DNA of 64,000 bases from Sphingomonas sp. Leaf34 (lineage in GTDB: Bacteria; Pseudomonadota; Alphaproteobacteria; Sphingomonadales; Sphingomonadaceae), in the NCBI RefSeq assembly GCF_001421805.1, contig NZ_LMLC01000005.1:186001-250000 (forward strand), given 5' to 3'. The translations under genes and the position numbers were made by a program. Positions 30,854 to 38,975 of this stretch are shown piece after piece. The first letter of the stretch is position 1. Each line of letters begins with the position of its first letter. Under the pieces are notes generated by a model. The model was not told where the DNA came from and did no database searches. It was given only the letters and a program-made list of their open reading frames with translations.

Positions 30854-31852
30854 ATGACACGCTATTCCCTGCTCGATCTCGTCCCCGTCGTTGAAGGCGG
30901 CACCGTCTCCCAGGCGCTCACCAATGCCGCCGATCTCGCGCGCCACGCCGAAAGTGTCGGCTTCCAGCGCTATTGGGTCGCCGAACATCACGGCATGACC
31001 GGGATCGCCTCCGCCGCGACCGCGGTCGTGATCGCGCATATCGCGGCAGCCACCAGCACGATCCGAGTCGGCTCGGGCGGCATCATGCTCCCCAACCACG
31101 CGCCGCTGACGATCGCCGAGCAGTTCGGCACGCTCGACGCGCTGTTTCCCGGCCGGATCGACCTCGGCCTCGGCCGCGCACCCGGCTCGGACCAGCGCGT
31201 CGCGCGCGCGATGCGCCGCACGCTGGAGACCGACGCCAACGCCTTCCCGCAGGACGTGATGGAGTTGCAGAGCTATTTCGCGAACGACGGCCAGACCGGC
31301 ATCGTCGCGACGCCCGGCGCGGGCGCCGACGTCGACATGTGGATCCTCGGCTCCAGCACGTTCGGCGCGCAATTGGCGGCCGCGCTCGGTCTGCCCTACG
31401 CCTTCGCGTCGCATTTCGCGCCCGATGCGCTCGACGCCGCGCTCGCGATCTACCGCCGCGATTTCCGCCCGTCCGCGCGCCTCGCCAAGCCGCATGCGAT
31501 GGCCGGGTTCAACGTCTTCGCGGCCAACACAGACGCCGAGGCCGAACTGCTCGCCAGTTCGCAGCAACAGTCGTTCGTCGCGCTGCGGACCGGCAACCCC
31601 CGCCAGCTGCCGCCGCCCGTCGCGGGCTACCGTGAGTCGCTCGGCGCGCAGGGCAACCAGATCCTCGGACATGTCCTGCAATGCTCGGCGGTCGGCAGCC
31701 CGGCCACCGTCGCGCGCGGGATCGCGGCGTTTGTTGCCCGAACCGGTGTCGACGAGGTCATGGTGACGAGCGCGATCTACGATCACGACGCGCGCAAGCG
31801 GAGCTTGTCGATCACCGCCGACGTGATGCAGGACCTCAAGATCGCAGCCTAG
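30854..31852 (+). CDS. LLM-class flavin-dependent oxidoreductase (luciferase-like)
   Basis: 332 aa bacterial-luciferase-fold monooxygenase that would use FMNH2 from a separate reductase. It has the group motif [17 protein letters not shown] followed by [13 protein letters not shown], then [19 protein letters not shown] with LGRAPGSD, as in the YhbW/MsnO8-like subgroup. It starts [16 protein letters not shown] at 30854. Single-gene unit; substrate unknown. Confidence 0.9.
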   Translation: MTRYSLLDLVPVVEGGTVSQALTNAADLARHAESVGFQRYWVAEHHGMTGIASAATAVVIAHIAAATSTIRVGSGGIMLPNHAPLTIAEQFGTLDALFPGRIDLGLGRAPGSDQRVARAMRRTLETDANAFPQDVMELQSYFANDGQTGIVATPGAGADVDMWILGSSTFGAQLAAALGLPYAFASHFAPDALDAALAIYRRDFRPSARLAKPHAMAGFNVFAANTDAEAELLASSQQQSFVALRTGNPRQLPPPVAGYRESLGAQGNQILGHVLQCSAVGSPATVARGIAAFVARTGVDEVMVTSAIYDHDARKRSLSITADVMQDLKIAA

Positions 31853-32232
31853 TTTGGTTCGATGAAACCGAAGCGCTTCTGGTGGTACGCCCGGACCGTA
31901 TCCAGGCCGATTTCCGCGCTGCGATGATCGACGATAGGTCGCGTTCTTCGGTCATCGGCGCGGGCGGGTTCATTCCCGCTACGTAGCCACGGCGCGTCGG
32001 CACCGCCACCGTTGGCCATGCCTCGTCACACCACGGCAATTGAGGATCGTTCCCGTTCCTCACGAACCGGATTTCTGCGCGCCGGGCCGATCCAAGATCG
32101 ACTGACCCGCGGTTCATCGCATTTTGGGGGGATCGACGCCGATACATCGCGCGTCGCGCGCACACCGTGCGGTGAAGCGGCTCTATCCGTCGTTTCCGCC
32201 GCAGGGCAGGAGATGACCGGATAGAGCCAATT
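31853..32232. other. gene-free spacer left of the mobile element
   Basis: 380 bp between the luciferase-like gene and the att repeat. The open frames across it have no start site, motif or composition that I trust, and one minus-strand frame runs into the neighbouring gene. It may hold degraded sequence from the insertion site. I see nothing further. Confidence 0.4.
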
Positions 32233-32285
32233 CAATGGTGGGCGTGGCAAGGATTGAACTTGCGACCCCTGCGATGTCAACACAG
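32233..32285. other. attL: duplicated 3' part of tRNA-Val
   Basis: 53 bp identical to 43096-43148. It contains the CCA end, acceptor 3' strand, T arm, variable loop and the anticodon-arm 3' side of tRNA-Val, but not the D arm or the 5' acceptor strand, so it is not a tRNA gene. It marks the distal end of the integrated element; identity stops abruptly at 32286 versus 43149. Confidence 0.93.
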
Positions 32286-32576
32286 GGGCACGGTTCAAAA
32301 ACGGCAGATTTCCGCCACATACGGGCGTGACGCCGGCAGAACAGGCCACGAACAAACAGCGAAATGTTGCGAGTTTCACCGGACCGACACCGGAGCACCT
32401 GAAGCTGCGGTGATTGCACGGTACCGTCCACCGCCGCCCCCGGAATCAGAAACCCCCGTACCGGCGGCAACCGGAACGGGGGCTGAATTACCTCACCAGG
32501 CGGGCGGGCATCGATCGAATAGCATAGCTATTTGCCCTCGCCAACGGACAGTATCGCAGTTGCCGGAGCGCGTCGG

Positions 32577-33296
32577 ATGAGCAGGGCCGCCTATTGGGCT
32601 GCTCGGCAAGCGCCCCCGCGTCCGCTCGATAAACTCGTGCTGATCGCGTTCGCGGATCACGCGGATAAAACGACGACTGAGTGCTTCCCATCCGTGGCAG
32701 CGCTTTGCGAGTGGACCGGCTGCGACCGCAAAACGGTAATGAAGTCGGTTGCCTCCCTCGAGGCTGCTGGACTGCTGATCGATACCGGCCGTCGGTGCGG
32801 ACGGACGCGCCAAATCAAGGTCTATCGCCTCCCGATCGAAACAGTCCCGGAAACGGCACCCTTATCGGAAAGAGTGCCAGAAACGGGACCGTTAAACAGT
32901 ACCGTTTTTCCCACGAAAGGGTCCCAAAAACGGGACACGGAACCTCCCAAGGAACCTATCTCTCAGAAGACTTCGTCTTCTTCGAGGAAGCGCGCGCACG
33001 CGAAAGCCGACATCCCGGCCGATTTCGCTCCGATCATGACAGGTAAAACCGCGGCCGTGGTCGCTGGTTGGCCTCCCGGCAGGCTGGAAGCTGAGATCGA
33101 GGCGATGGCCGATTGGCACGCAAAGGAAGGGAAGCTCAGCGCCGACTGGCAGGCTTCCTGGAGAACATGGGTTCGCAATTCCACACGATGGGAAACTTCG
33201 AATGAGCAATCTCGCCAGGCTGGACGATCGGCGCCAAATCGCGGCTCAGCCCGTGACGCCATCGTTACCGCGTTCGATCGCGTCGACTTTGGCTGA
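32577..33296 (+). CDS. HTH replication-initiation-like protein (phage O-type)
   Basis: 239 aa. The N-terminal winged HTH of the HTH_36 type (about 10-85: LDKLVLIAFADHADK, then FPSVAALCEWTGCDRKTVM with SLEAAGLLI) is typical of phage and plasmid replication proteins. A polar linker follows, then a C-terminal domain (about 160-215) with Trp-rich WHAKEGKLSADWQASWRTW, as at the end of phage O-like proteins. The start at ATG 32577 (MSRAAYWAARQ) has GGAG 9 bp upstream; the in-frame TTG at 32532 is weaker. It is the first gene after attL. The function is inferred from domain style and position. Confidence 0.68.
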   Translation: MSRAAYWAARQAPPRPLDKLVLIAFADHADKTTTECFPSVAALCEWTGCDRKTVMKSVASLEAAGLLIDTGRRCGRTRQIKVYRLPIETVPETAPLSERVPETGPLNSTVFPTKGSQKRDTEPPKEPISQKTSSSSRKRAHAKADIPADFAPIMTGKTAAVVAGWPPGRLEAEIEAMADWHAKEGKLSADWQASWRTWVRNSTRWETSNEQSRQAGRSAPNRGSARDAIVTAFDRVDFG

Positions 33297-33909
33297 CAAT
33301 CGGTTCCGCAGCACGCCGTGGAATGCGGCCGACGCCATGTTTTCGATCGTGTCGACCGATGAACGCCGGCAGGTCGCGGATGGTGCACGAGCCTACCGCG
33401 CTTCGCTTGCGCCCTGCCCCCGCGACTGGCTGAAAAAACGGCTATCGTCGATGGCGTTGGCACACGGCCACGAGAAAGACCCCGACCGCGTAACCGCATG
33501 GCTTCAAGAGACCGGCCGGCTACTCCTGGACCTCCCGCACGATATCCTCGCCTATTCGATAGACGAGGCGATCAAGCGTTCCGAACGCGGCTTTATGCCC
33601 GTCGTAGGGCAAATCCGCGCGATCGCTGATCCGTTGGTCGCGACCCGCCGTGAGGAAGCCTACCGCCTAGAGGCGATGGTGCAGGTCATGGACGGCCGGA
33701 CCCGCGGCGATGCCGACGCGAAGCCCTGGGAACGTGTGGTCGCAGCGGTCGCGCCCGAGGCTGATCGTATCCCAGCAGCCGACATTGCCGCCTTTAATCG
33801 GAACATGCGCAAATTCGGTACGGCCATGCGCGCTCGGGCGGACGGCTCGACGTACTCAATGGGACCAGGCGACCGCGAGCCCGACGACGAGGCCACGTCG
33901 AATGCATGA
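33202..33909 (+). CDS. hypothetical protein, possible replication partner
   Basis: 235 aa, no family that I can name. The middle is helical, with a segment (WLKKRLSSMALAHG, then TGRLLLDLPHDILAYSIDEA and GFMPVVGQIRAIADPL) similar in style to phage proteins encoded next to O-like initiators, some of which load helicase. It overlaps the preceding gene by 95 bp in another frame and the next by 8 bp, which argues for a compact operon. The overlap at the start is long, so the true start could be further in. Confidence 0.6.
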   Translation: MSNLARLDDRRQIAAQPVTPSLPRSIASTLADNRFRSTPWNAADAMFSIVSTDERRQVADGARAYRASLAPCPRDWLKKRLSSMALAHGHEKDPDRVTAWLQETGRLLLDLPHDILAYSIDEAIKRSERGFMPVVGQIRAIADPLVATRREEAYRLEAMVQVMDGRTRGDADAKPWERVVAAVAPEADRIPAADIAAFNRNMRKFGTAMRARADGSTYSMGPGDREPDDEATSNA

Positions 33910-34168
33910 GTCTGCGCCAACCCGTCGTGACGGTCCAACGATCGAGGCGGCGGTCCGCCTGTTGCACATCGCGTTCGACATGATGCCGGACGGCAAAGCG
34001 GCATCCGCCGCGCTGATCGAGGCCGCCAGCGGCGCGGCGGTGTGCCTGTCGGACGACGTTCCGACTGCCGCTCTTGCCGCCCTCAACGACGCACTCACCC
34101 GCGCGTCCACCATCCTAGCCTTCGCTGGCGGTCCTTTGGACCTGATGCACCCTGACGGCTGCGCCTGA
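33902..34168 (+). CDS. small hypothetical protein
   Basis: 88 aa (MHESAPTRRDGPTIEAAVRL), Ala-rich and probably all-helical, with no recognised motif. The ATG lies 8 bp inside the previous gene's stop, so it is probably coupled. The same frame is open further upstream, but those codons are antisense or out of phase to the previous gene. Confidence 0.55.
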   Translation: MHESAPTRRDGPTIEAAVRLLHIAFDMMPDGKAASAALIEAASGAAVCLSDDVPTAALAALNDALTRASTILAFAGGPLDLMHPDGCA

Positions 34169-34203
34169 TCGAATCCTACCAGTTCACAAGAGGAGTTACC
34201 CTA

Positions 34204-34734
34204 ATGCCGAATGACACACCGCTACGTCTCGTGAAGGACGAGCCGCTATTCCGGCTCGGGCAACCGGGACCCGAGACCGATATGTTTCTGCCCGACGTCG
34301 CGCGCGAGGTGATGGTGAGCGCCATCGAGACGGCGCAGCACGAGCAAGGCAACACCGTGGAAGCAACCGAGACAGCGGCGCGCATCCTTCTGCTCGCCGC
34401 TGCTGATCTATGGTGGGGAGACATCGAAGTGGCGGGCCGGGGAATGCTCCTGTCCACGATGCTCTTGGCCGGGCTGGACGAGCTTCGCGAGCAACTCATT
34501 GCGCCGCCAGCACCTGCCGACGAGGCAGGCGTGCGTGCCAAGCTCGATGCAGCGGCGCGGGCCGGACTACGCGGGGATGATGCACCGCCCCGCGCCGCAG
34601 GCGACGGCGTACCGTTGGTTGTGCCTCAAGGCATGGGAGGCTTCACCCGCTCCCTGCTCGCCGCCTGCACACCGCCCAAGCGCGGCGGCAGCACCGAGGG
34701 TGACGGCGACGCCCCACCACCCCTCGCCGCGTAG
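34204..34734 (+). CDS. hypothetical protein
   Basis: 176 aa. The first 110 residues are a plausible helical domain (FLPDVAREVMVSAIETAQHE, AARILLLAAADLWWGDIEV); the last 60 are Pro/Gly/Ala-rich low complexity. A clear AAGAGGAG site lies before ATG 34204. Not recognised. A hairpin follows the stop. Confidence 0.65.
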   Translation: MPNDTPLRLVKDEPLFRLGQPGPETDMFLPDVAREVMVSAIETAQHEQGNTVEATETAARILLLAAADLWWGDIEVAGRGMLLSTMLLAGLDELREQLIAPPAPADEAGVRAKLDAAARAGLRGDDAPPRAAGDGVPLVVPQGMGGFTRSLLAACTPPKRGGSTEGDGDAPPPLAA

Positions 34735-34747
34735 GGCGCCACGGGGC

Positions 34748-34778
34748 GCGGGGGCGCGGGCCGCCCCCGCCCCCTTTT
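34748..34778 (+). terminator. terminator-like GC hairpin
   Basis: 9-bp stem GCGGGGGCG/CGCCCCCGC with a 5-nt loop, followed by CCCCTTTT, 14 bp after the stop at 34734. The T tract is short, so termination may be partial. It separates the replication-type genes from the terminase-like genes. Confidence 0.5.
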
Positions 34779-34853
34779 GGGTCCTTCCCTCGCCCCCGGG
34801 TAATACGGGCGGCAAAGGCGCATAACATTCCCAGCCATGAGCATCCCTAGGGG

Positions 34854-34866
34854 GGTTATAATAACC
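34854..34866. promoter_or_regulatory. dyad GGTTATAATAACC directly before terS-like gene
   Basis: Perfect 13-bp palindrome that ends exactly at the ATG 34867 and contains TATAAT. It may be an operator or promoter element controlling the packaging-type genes. If the upstream ATG at 34837 is used instead, it would lie in coding sequence. Confidence 0.45.
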
Positions 34867-35361
34867 ATGACGACGCAGAAGCAGGTAGCAGCGCACCTAG
34901 ACCTATCGCAGGCGGCAGTGTCGCAACTGGTGGCATCGAGCATCCTGAAACCGACGAACGGGCGCGGCAGCTACAGCCTGGACGAATGCCGGGTGGCATA
35001 TATCCGCCACCTACGCGAGGTCGCCGCGGGACGGTCGACCGGCGATCCCGAGGCGCCGAACCTCGTGCTCGAACGCGCCCGGTTGGCGCGAGCGCAAGCC
35101 GTCGCGCAAGAACGGAAGAACAGGGAAGCCGACGGCGAACTGATCGACATGCAGCAAGCCGAAAGCCTGTTCTTCGAGGTCAGCCGAACCGCGCGCGACG
35201 CATGGCTGAACTGGCCGTCTCGCATCTCGCCACTTATCGCCGCGACGATCAACACCCAGTTCGATCCGCTGTTCGCTGCCCTAAACGAGCATGTCCACCA
35301 GCAGCTATCGGATCTAGGCGACCCCGACCTTGCTACGGCGATGCTCGAGCGGAGGGATTGA
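34867..35361 (+). CDS. terminase small subunit-like protein (Nu1 family), copy 1
   Basis: 164 aa. N-terminal winged HTH (KQVAAHLDLSQAAVSQLVAS), then YSLDECRVAYIRHLRE, a helical coiled stretch (LERARLARAQAVAQERKNRE), and the GELIDMQQAESLFFEVSRTARDAWLNWPSRISP region typical of Nu1/TerS DNA-recognition subunits. Alternative ATG 34837 adds ten residues without a good ribosome site; ATG 34867 has AGGGGGG 11 bp upstream. The next gene is a clear paralogue. No large terminase is present, so if functional it would have to work with another phage's TerL. Confidence 0.72.
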   Translation: MTTQKQVAAHLDLSQAAVSQLVASSILKPTNGRGSYSLDECRVAYIRHLREVAAGRSTGDPEAPNLVLERARLARAQAVAQERKNREADGELIDMQQAESLFFEVSRTARDAWLNWPSRISPLIAATINTQFDPLFAALNEHVHQQLSDLGDPDLATAMLERRD

Positions 35362-35362
35362 G

Positions 35363-35851
35363 ATGGCAACGCAGCGGGATATTGCCGATCATCTTGGAAT
35401 CACTCAGCCTGCAGTCGCCGGCCTCGTGCGGGACGGCGTCATCACGCCGGCCGCGCGCGGCAGCTATGACCTGGACGTAGCCCGGCTGGCTTACTGTTCC
35501 CACCTTCGCGAACAGGCGGCGGGACGAGCCAGCCAGCCAGGCGCGGCCCTTGATCTTGCGACAGAGCGCGCTCGCTTGGCAGCGGCGCAAGCGGAAGCTC
35601 AGGAGAGGAAGAATGCGAGGGAGCGCGGCGAGCTTGTCGACCTTGTGGAGATTACGAACACCATTACCGGCCTGATCGAACTCACCAAAGCGTACCTCTC
35701 GCGGGTTGGTGCCGTCGTGGCGAAGGGAGATGCCGCGCTTCGGCAGCGGATCGACCAAGCCGTGAACGATGCTCTGATCGACCTTAGCGACATAGAAGTG
35801 ATCGACATGACCGCTACCACGCAGACCGGTGCGATCGAGCCTGAGGGCTGA
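35363..35851 (+). CDS. terminase small subunit-like protein (Nu1 family), copy 2
   Basis: 162 aa, co-linear with the preceding protein: HTH QRDIADHLGITQPAVAGLV, RGSYDLDVARLAYCSHLREQ, coiled ATERARLAAAQAEAQERKN and GELVDLVEITNTITGLIELT. It starts one base after the stop of copy 1, with GGAGGG upstream in that gene's last codons. The C-terminal thirds differ, so the duplication is old or the copies specialised. Function is inferred from the family. Confidence 0.72.
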   Translation: MATQRDIADHLGITQPAVAGLVRDGVITPAARGSYDLDVARLAYCSHLREQAAGRASQPGAALDLATERARLAAAQAEAQERKNARERGELVDLVEITNTITGLIELTKAYLSRVGAVVAKGDAALRQRIDQAVNDALIDLSDIEVIDMTATTQTGAIEPEG

Positions 35852-36051
35852 CTTCCGACTCCACCCCGTCCGAAACGCTCGAACAAAGGCGCATGGCGTC
35901 AGCGCAGCGTCGAATCAGCAAGCCTCGGAACAAACCCCTTGCGCTTCCGTTTCACTTTTTGGTAAACAAATTCACCGGAGAGCAGGGGGCTGGGTATGAC
36001 GAAGGTAGAGACGAGCAATGGGGGACACATTCGTGATCAAGGATTACAACA

Positions 36052-36411
36052 ATGACCCCATTCGGAAAGGCCGTTCGGCATCTCCGGATCGAGCACGAGA
36101 TGCTCTTGGGAAGCATGGCCGATTCGCTATCGGTAAGCTCGAGCTATCTCAGCCAGATCGAGTCCGGCAAAAAGCCCATCCCACCCGGTTTCGCCGATCG
36201 TGTGGCCGCTTTGATGCGTTTGGATATGATCGCGGCAGCCAAGCTGCGACAGGAAGCAGCCCTGTCCATGGCTGAGTTCAAAATCCAGATCGCCGACAGC
36301 GCGCCGGCTTCGGACCGAATTCTGGCGGGTGAGCTCGCGCACGAGTTTGCCCGCCTAACCCCAGAAGCGAAGGATGGCATCGCAAAGCTCCTCCGAGGGG
36401 GCAGCAAATGA
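36052..36411 (+). CDS. XRE-family repressor-like regulator
   Basis: 119 aa. HTH_3 domain about 5-55 (GKAVRHLRIEHEML, then MADSLSVSSSYLSQIESGKK), with the strong SSSYLSQIE recognition helix. Its stop overlaps the ATG of the ImmA-like gene (ATGA). A 19-codon open frame (ATG 35997) ends in an ATGA overlap with this start and may act as a coupled leader. XRE/ImmA pairs control excision and lysogeny in elements such as ICEBs1; by analogy this is the element's repressor. Confidence 0.85.
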   Translation: MTPFGKAVRHLRIEHEMLLGSMADSLSVSSSYLSQIESGKKPIPPGFADRVAALMRLDMIAAAKLRQEAALSMAEFKIQIADSAPASDRILAGELAHEFARLTPEAKDGIAKLLRGGSK

Positions 36412-36965
36412 ATGGTCAGGTAGTCGTTGCGGCATTGAGCCGCGCTAGCATCGAGAAATTCGCCAACGACGTGAGGGCTGCGCTGGGTATCGGGTTGCAT
36501 GATCGCATCGACATGCTGCGTCTGATCGAGTGGGTTTTGCCGAAAGTGATGGACGGGTTTCGGTATGAGATTGTCCCAGACCATGAGCTGGGCGTCGCCG
36601 AAGCAACGACTTCGACCACGGAACGCGTCATCAAGATCAGCGAATCTTGCTACGACGCGGCCCGTCGAGGTCATGCCCGATACCCCTTCACTTTGGCACA
36701 CGAGTTTGGGCATCTTCTGCTCCACACCGGTAAGCCATTCTCGCTGGCGCGCGGCGAAATCAAGGCGTTCCTCGATCCGGAGTGGCAGGCGAACAACTTC
36801 GCTGGCTCGTTCCTGGCCCCCGAGGAAATGGCACGGTCCTGTAAATGCATCAGCGAATTGATGCTCAAGTCGGGATTGTCGCGTGACGCCGCAGAGGTTC
36901 GAAATCGGGTGCTCGGTCTGGGACTACCGTTCCTGCCAGCATCCCTAACGAATAAGGGGTGCTGA
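36408..36965 (+). CDS. ImmA/IrrE-family metallopeptidase
   Basis: 185 aa with the zinc motif HEFGH (FTLAHEFGHLLLHTG) and a downstream Glu-rich region (DPEWQANNFAGSFLAPEEMA), the classical layout of the IrrE/ImmA domain. Known members cleave or inactivate the partner XRE repressor after DNA damage. It overlaps the XRE gene by 4 bp, so the pair is stoichiometrically coupled. Its role as inducer switch for this element is inferred. Confidence 0.9.
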   Translation: MNGQVVVAALSRASIEKFANDVRAALGIGLHDRIDMLRLIEWVLPKVMDGFRYEIVPDHELGVAEATTSTTERVIKISESCYDAARRGHARYPFTLAHEFGHLLLHTGKPFSLARGEIKAFLDPEWQANNFAGSFLAPEEMARSCKCISELMLKSGLSRDAAEVRNRVLGLGLPFLPASLTNKGC

Positions 36966-37111
36966 CCTAAGGCCCGCACCCCTTAAACCTAGCTCAGAAC
37001 CGCGGCCCCTGTGCAGGTGCGCGATCCGAAACTTCGCTTGGCAGCACGTGCGTTAGCACGACAAGATTCGGGACGCAAAGATCATCGGGCCGCCAACGAA
37101 TGGAGGCGTTC

Positions 37112-37237
37112 ATGTCGCCACCTCCCCGCGGTAAGCGGTGGGTGTGTCGTCCGTGGAAGACGCTGCCGGACGGTACGCGTATATTTGCTCGCCAATATGG
37201 CAAGCGCGCGTTCTGCTGGCTCGTTGACGACGAGTGA
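37112..37237 (+). CDS. 41-aa basic protein of unknown function
   Basis: MSPPPRGKRWVCRPWKTLPD and onwards, 41 residues, rich in Arg, Lys and Trp, ending FCWLVDDE. A perfect GGAGG lies 5 bp before the ATG. Followed 9 bp after the stop by a very stable UUCG hairpin. The size suggests a small phage-type regulator or inhibitor; no homology recognised. Confidence 0.55.
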   Translation: MSPPPRGKRWVCRPWKTLPDGTRIFARQYGKRAFCWLVDDE

Positions 37238-37246
37238 CACCCTACC

Positions 37247-37274
37247 CCCGGTCGCAGCTTCGGCTGCGGCCGGG
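37247..37274 (+). other. stable UUCG-capped hairpin
   Basis: 12-bp stem (CCCGGTCGCAGC pairing with GCTGCGGCCGGG, one G-T wobble) closed by TTCG. There is no T tract after it, so it is more likely an RNA stability or processing element between the two small genes than a terminator. Confidence 0.6.
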
Positions 37275-37300
37275 ACCCCTTGGGTTGGCGCCTAGAAGCC

Positions 37301-37316
37301 TCTCCACCTTTGGAGA
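37301..37316 (+). promoter_or_regulatory. hairpin that buries the Shine-Dalgarno site
   Basis: TCTCCA-CCTT-TGGAGA: the 3' arm contains the GGAG ribosome site of the small gene starting at 37323. If it forms in the mRNA it would limit translation until opened. Confidence 0.5.
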
Positions 37317-37322
37317 CAGATA

Positions 37323-37448
37323 ATGAAAATTGGACGTAACGCAGGCACTGGTAAGTTCACGACTGTGAAAAAGGCGCAAGGCGACAAGAAGGGTTCGGTC
37401 GTCGAGACGATCAAGCGTGCCCCAGCAAAGAAACCGACGAAGAAGTAA
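37323..37448 (+). CDS. 41-aa Lys-rich protein of unknown function
   Basis: MKIGRNAGTGKFTTVKKAQG then a Lys/Pro-rich tail ending KKPTKK; very basic, likely nucleic-acid binding. GGAG lies 8 bp upstream, inside a hairpin. A short terminator-like hairpin follows. Composition is like small basic phage proteins; function unknown. Confidence 0.62.
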   Translation: MKIGRNAGTGKFTTVKKAQGDKKGSVVETIKRAPAKKPTKK

Positions 37449-37456
37449 CTTAGAAG

Positions 37457-37484
37457 GCCGGCGGCAGTGTCGCCGGTCTTTCTT
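37457..37484 (+). terminator. weak terminator after 41-aa gene
   Basis: Stem GCCGGCG/CGCCGGT with a 7-nt loop, then CTTTCTT, about 8 bp past the stop at 37448. Confidence 0.55.
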
Positions 37485-37510
37485 GCAATCATCAAAGACA
37501 AGGATCGCCG

Positions 37511-37996
37511 ATGTTCGTTCCATTCGATCAGATTACCGCTACGAGCCTTGGAACTACCAGAAACGGACTATTCCGCGCCAGCAAGCCAACCCCGGCTGGT
37601 GCCAACATGCTCGTCGTTACAGACCAAGATGGTCGATTTGCCGTTCTCCTGGACGACGGACCGCAACGGTTTCGCTTCTATCCGATCGAACAAAGCTGGG
37701 GCCGCATTACGGGTGCCACATTCCTGAGTGCACGCCTTGAGGTCGACCACGCCAGCAGTTTCGATCCCGAGCGGGGCGAGGCTCTAGGCGATCTCGTGAT
37801 CGTGGGCGCCGTGCCAGCTATTGTTGTCACGAATGGGTCAAACTCCTGGGGCGACCCTATGCGGTTCTTCCTTGCGCCGCATGAAGCGAAGGGCGGCGGG
37901 CCGGCGGTAGGATTCCACCACTGGCGCTACGTCGTGGGGCCGGAGACGGCCCCCATCGTAGTTTGGGAGCACGCAGCAGAGCCAGCTGAGGGATAG
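37511..37996 (+). CDS. hypothetical protein
   Basis: 161 aa, soluble, mostly beta strands by pattern (MLVVTDQDGRFAVLLDDGPQ, FRFYPIEQSWGRITGATFL, IVVTNGSNSWGDPMRFF). No family recognised. AAGGAT lies upstream of ATG 37511. It is the first of the accessory genes; the repeat array starts about 45 bp after its stop. Confidence 0.65.
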   Translation: MFVPFDQITATSLGTTRNGLFRASKPTPAGANMLVVTDQDGRFAVLLDDGPQRFRFYPIEQSWGRITGATFLSARLEVDHASSFDPERGEALGDLVIVGAVPAIVVTNGSNSWGDPMRFFLAPHEAKGGGPAVGFHHWRYVVGPETAPIVVWEHAAEPAEG

Positions 37997-38040
37997 GCCT
38001 CGACGACCGGCCAGTCGACACGAACAAACCACTGCGAGGA

Positions 38041-38300
38041 TTTGGGACGAGGGCAGGATATGTTGAGTGGTAGCAGTGTTTAACACCGCCACCGGCGGCC
38101 TTGCACAGTGCAAGCCTCATCCTCCCTCATGTCCGATCGCGAGCCGCGTAAATCGAGGGTTTGGGGCTAGGGCAGGATATGTTCGGTGGTAGCAGGTTAC
38201 TAACCGGCGGAGGTTGTGAGGCTTGCACAGTGCAAGGATCGAACCCCAACGCCTGTGATCGGACTAGGGCGGGATATTGTCGCTGGTGGCAGGGTATTAC
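38041..38300. repeat. repeat array with CTTGCACAGTGCAAG dyads, units 1-3
   Basis: The gene-free stretch 37997-38462 holds three related units: AGGGCAGGATATGTT followed by GGTGGTAGCAG (starting near 38050, 38169 and, degenerate, 38266), and the 15-bp palindrome CTTGCACAGTGCAAG at 38100-38114 and 38222-38236. Units are about 120 bp apart. A fourth copy lies at 39361-39470, on the other side of two genes. Confidence 0.8.
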
Positions 38301-38462
38301 AGCAGCCTCGCCTGCGGAAACCGGCAGACGGTATTTGCGCCCGCCAGCGGGCAGGATGAAGGTCGATAAGGCCTGCGGCTCGGCACCAATCTCATTCGGG
38401 TCCAGCCATGGTCTCAGGCGGCGTGCTTTGCTATCACCTGACCAATTCAGGGGAGTGCGCCA

Positions 38463-38975
38463 TTGGAAAGCCTAAACGTAGCGTTCTTTATAGGTATCTT
38501 GTGCGCTATCCCGCTAGCAATTTTGGCGAACCTTCTTACGCCGAAAATCCAGACTTATCTGGCCAATCGCGCCGCAGCAGGTGCGACTGCCCGTGCTCAG
38601 CAACTGAGAAAAAGGCTCGATTCGGTAGCGTCCGCGGCAGCAAATAATATCCAACCGTCTGAGCTACTGATTGAGGCGGTCGTCACATCGAGTCTGGTAG
38701 GAGCTATCGGAGCCGTAGCAGCAGGAATATGCTTTAGCGCGGTTACAGCCCTTGCCGCGATCCCGTCCTTATCGCCCACATATGTTGCCAGCTTGAGCCT
38801 CAACGTTTGGCCCGTACTTCAAACTACGGGAACTGTTGTTAGCGCATTAACGAGCCTAGTCGTAATAAACATTCTTAGCCGGGCGAAGAGCCGAGCTTCC
38901 GATTTGCGAAATAGCCGAGGTTTGGAAGAAGAGCTTTCAGCATTGACGCAAGTAAATCACGAGGAAACACAATGA
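38463..38975 (+). CDS. membrane protein of unknown function (cassette gene 1)
   Basis: 170 aa starting at TTG 38463 (reads MESLNVAFFIGILCAI), with AGGGGAG 7-8 bp upstream. Three hydrophobic segments: about 7-27, 73-100 and 113-137, with a basic helical loop between the first two (ARAQQLRKRLDSVASAAANN). The codons are visibly more AT-rich than the element's backbone. Its stop overlaps the next start as ATGA. Repeat units flank the pair. No family recognised. Confidence 0.7.
   Translation: MESLNVAFFIGILCAIPLAILANLLTPKIQTYLANRAAAGATARAQQLRKRLDSVASAAANNIQPSELLIEAVVTSSLVGAIGAVAAGICFSAVTALAAIPSLSPTYVASLSLNVWPVLQTTGTVVSALTSLVVINILSRAKSRASDLRNSRGLEEELSALTQVNHEETQ

Noticed and set aside
31836..32165. 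109-aa minus-strand frame left of attL
   Set aside because: Overlaps the end of the luciferase-like gene and has no recognisable start signal or domain.
32233..32285. second tRNA-Val gene
   Set aside because: Only the 3' two thirds of the tRNA is present; no D arm or 5' acceptor strand. It is the att duplicate.
32254..32580. 108-aa frame starting in attL
   Set aside because: Starts in the tRNA-derived repeat, Pro/Arg-rich, no ribosome site.
35893..36039. 48-codon frame before the XRE gene
   Set aside because: Open but without a ribosome site or motif, and it covers the likely regulatory region of the XRE/ImmA operon.
36018..36275. 85-aa frame overlapping the XRE gene start
   Set aside because: Reads the XRE gene in another frame; the XRE product is clear.
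38041..38300. CRISPR-like array
   Set aside because: Units are about 120 bp, imperfect and only three or four; there are no regular short spacers and no cas genes.
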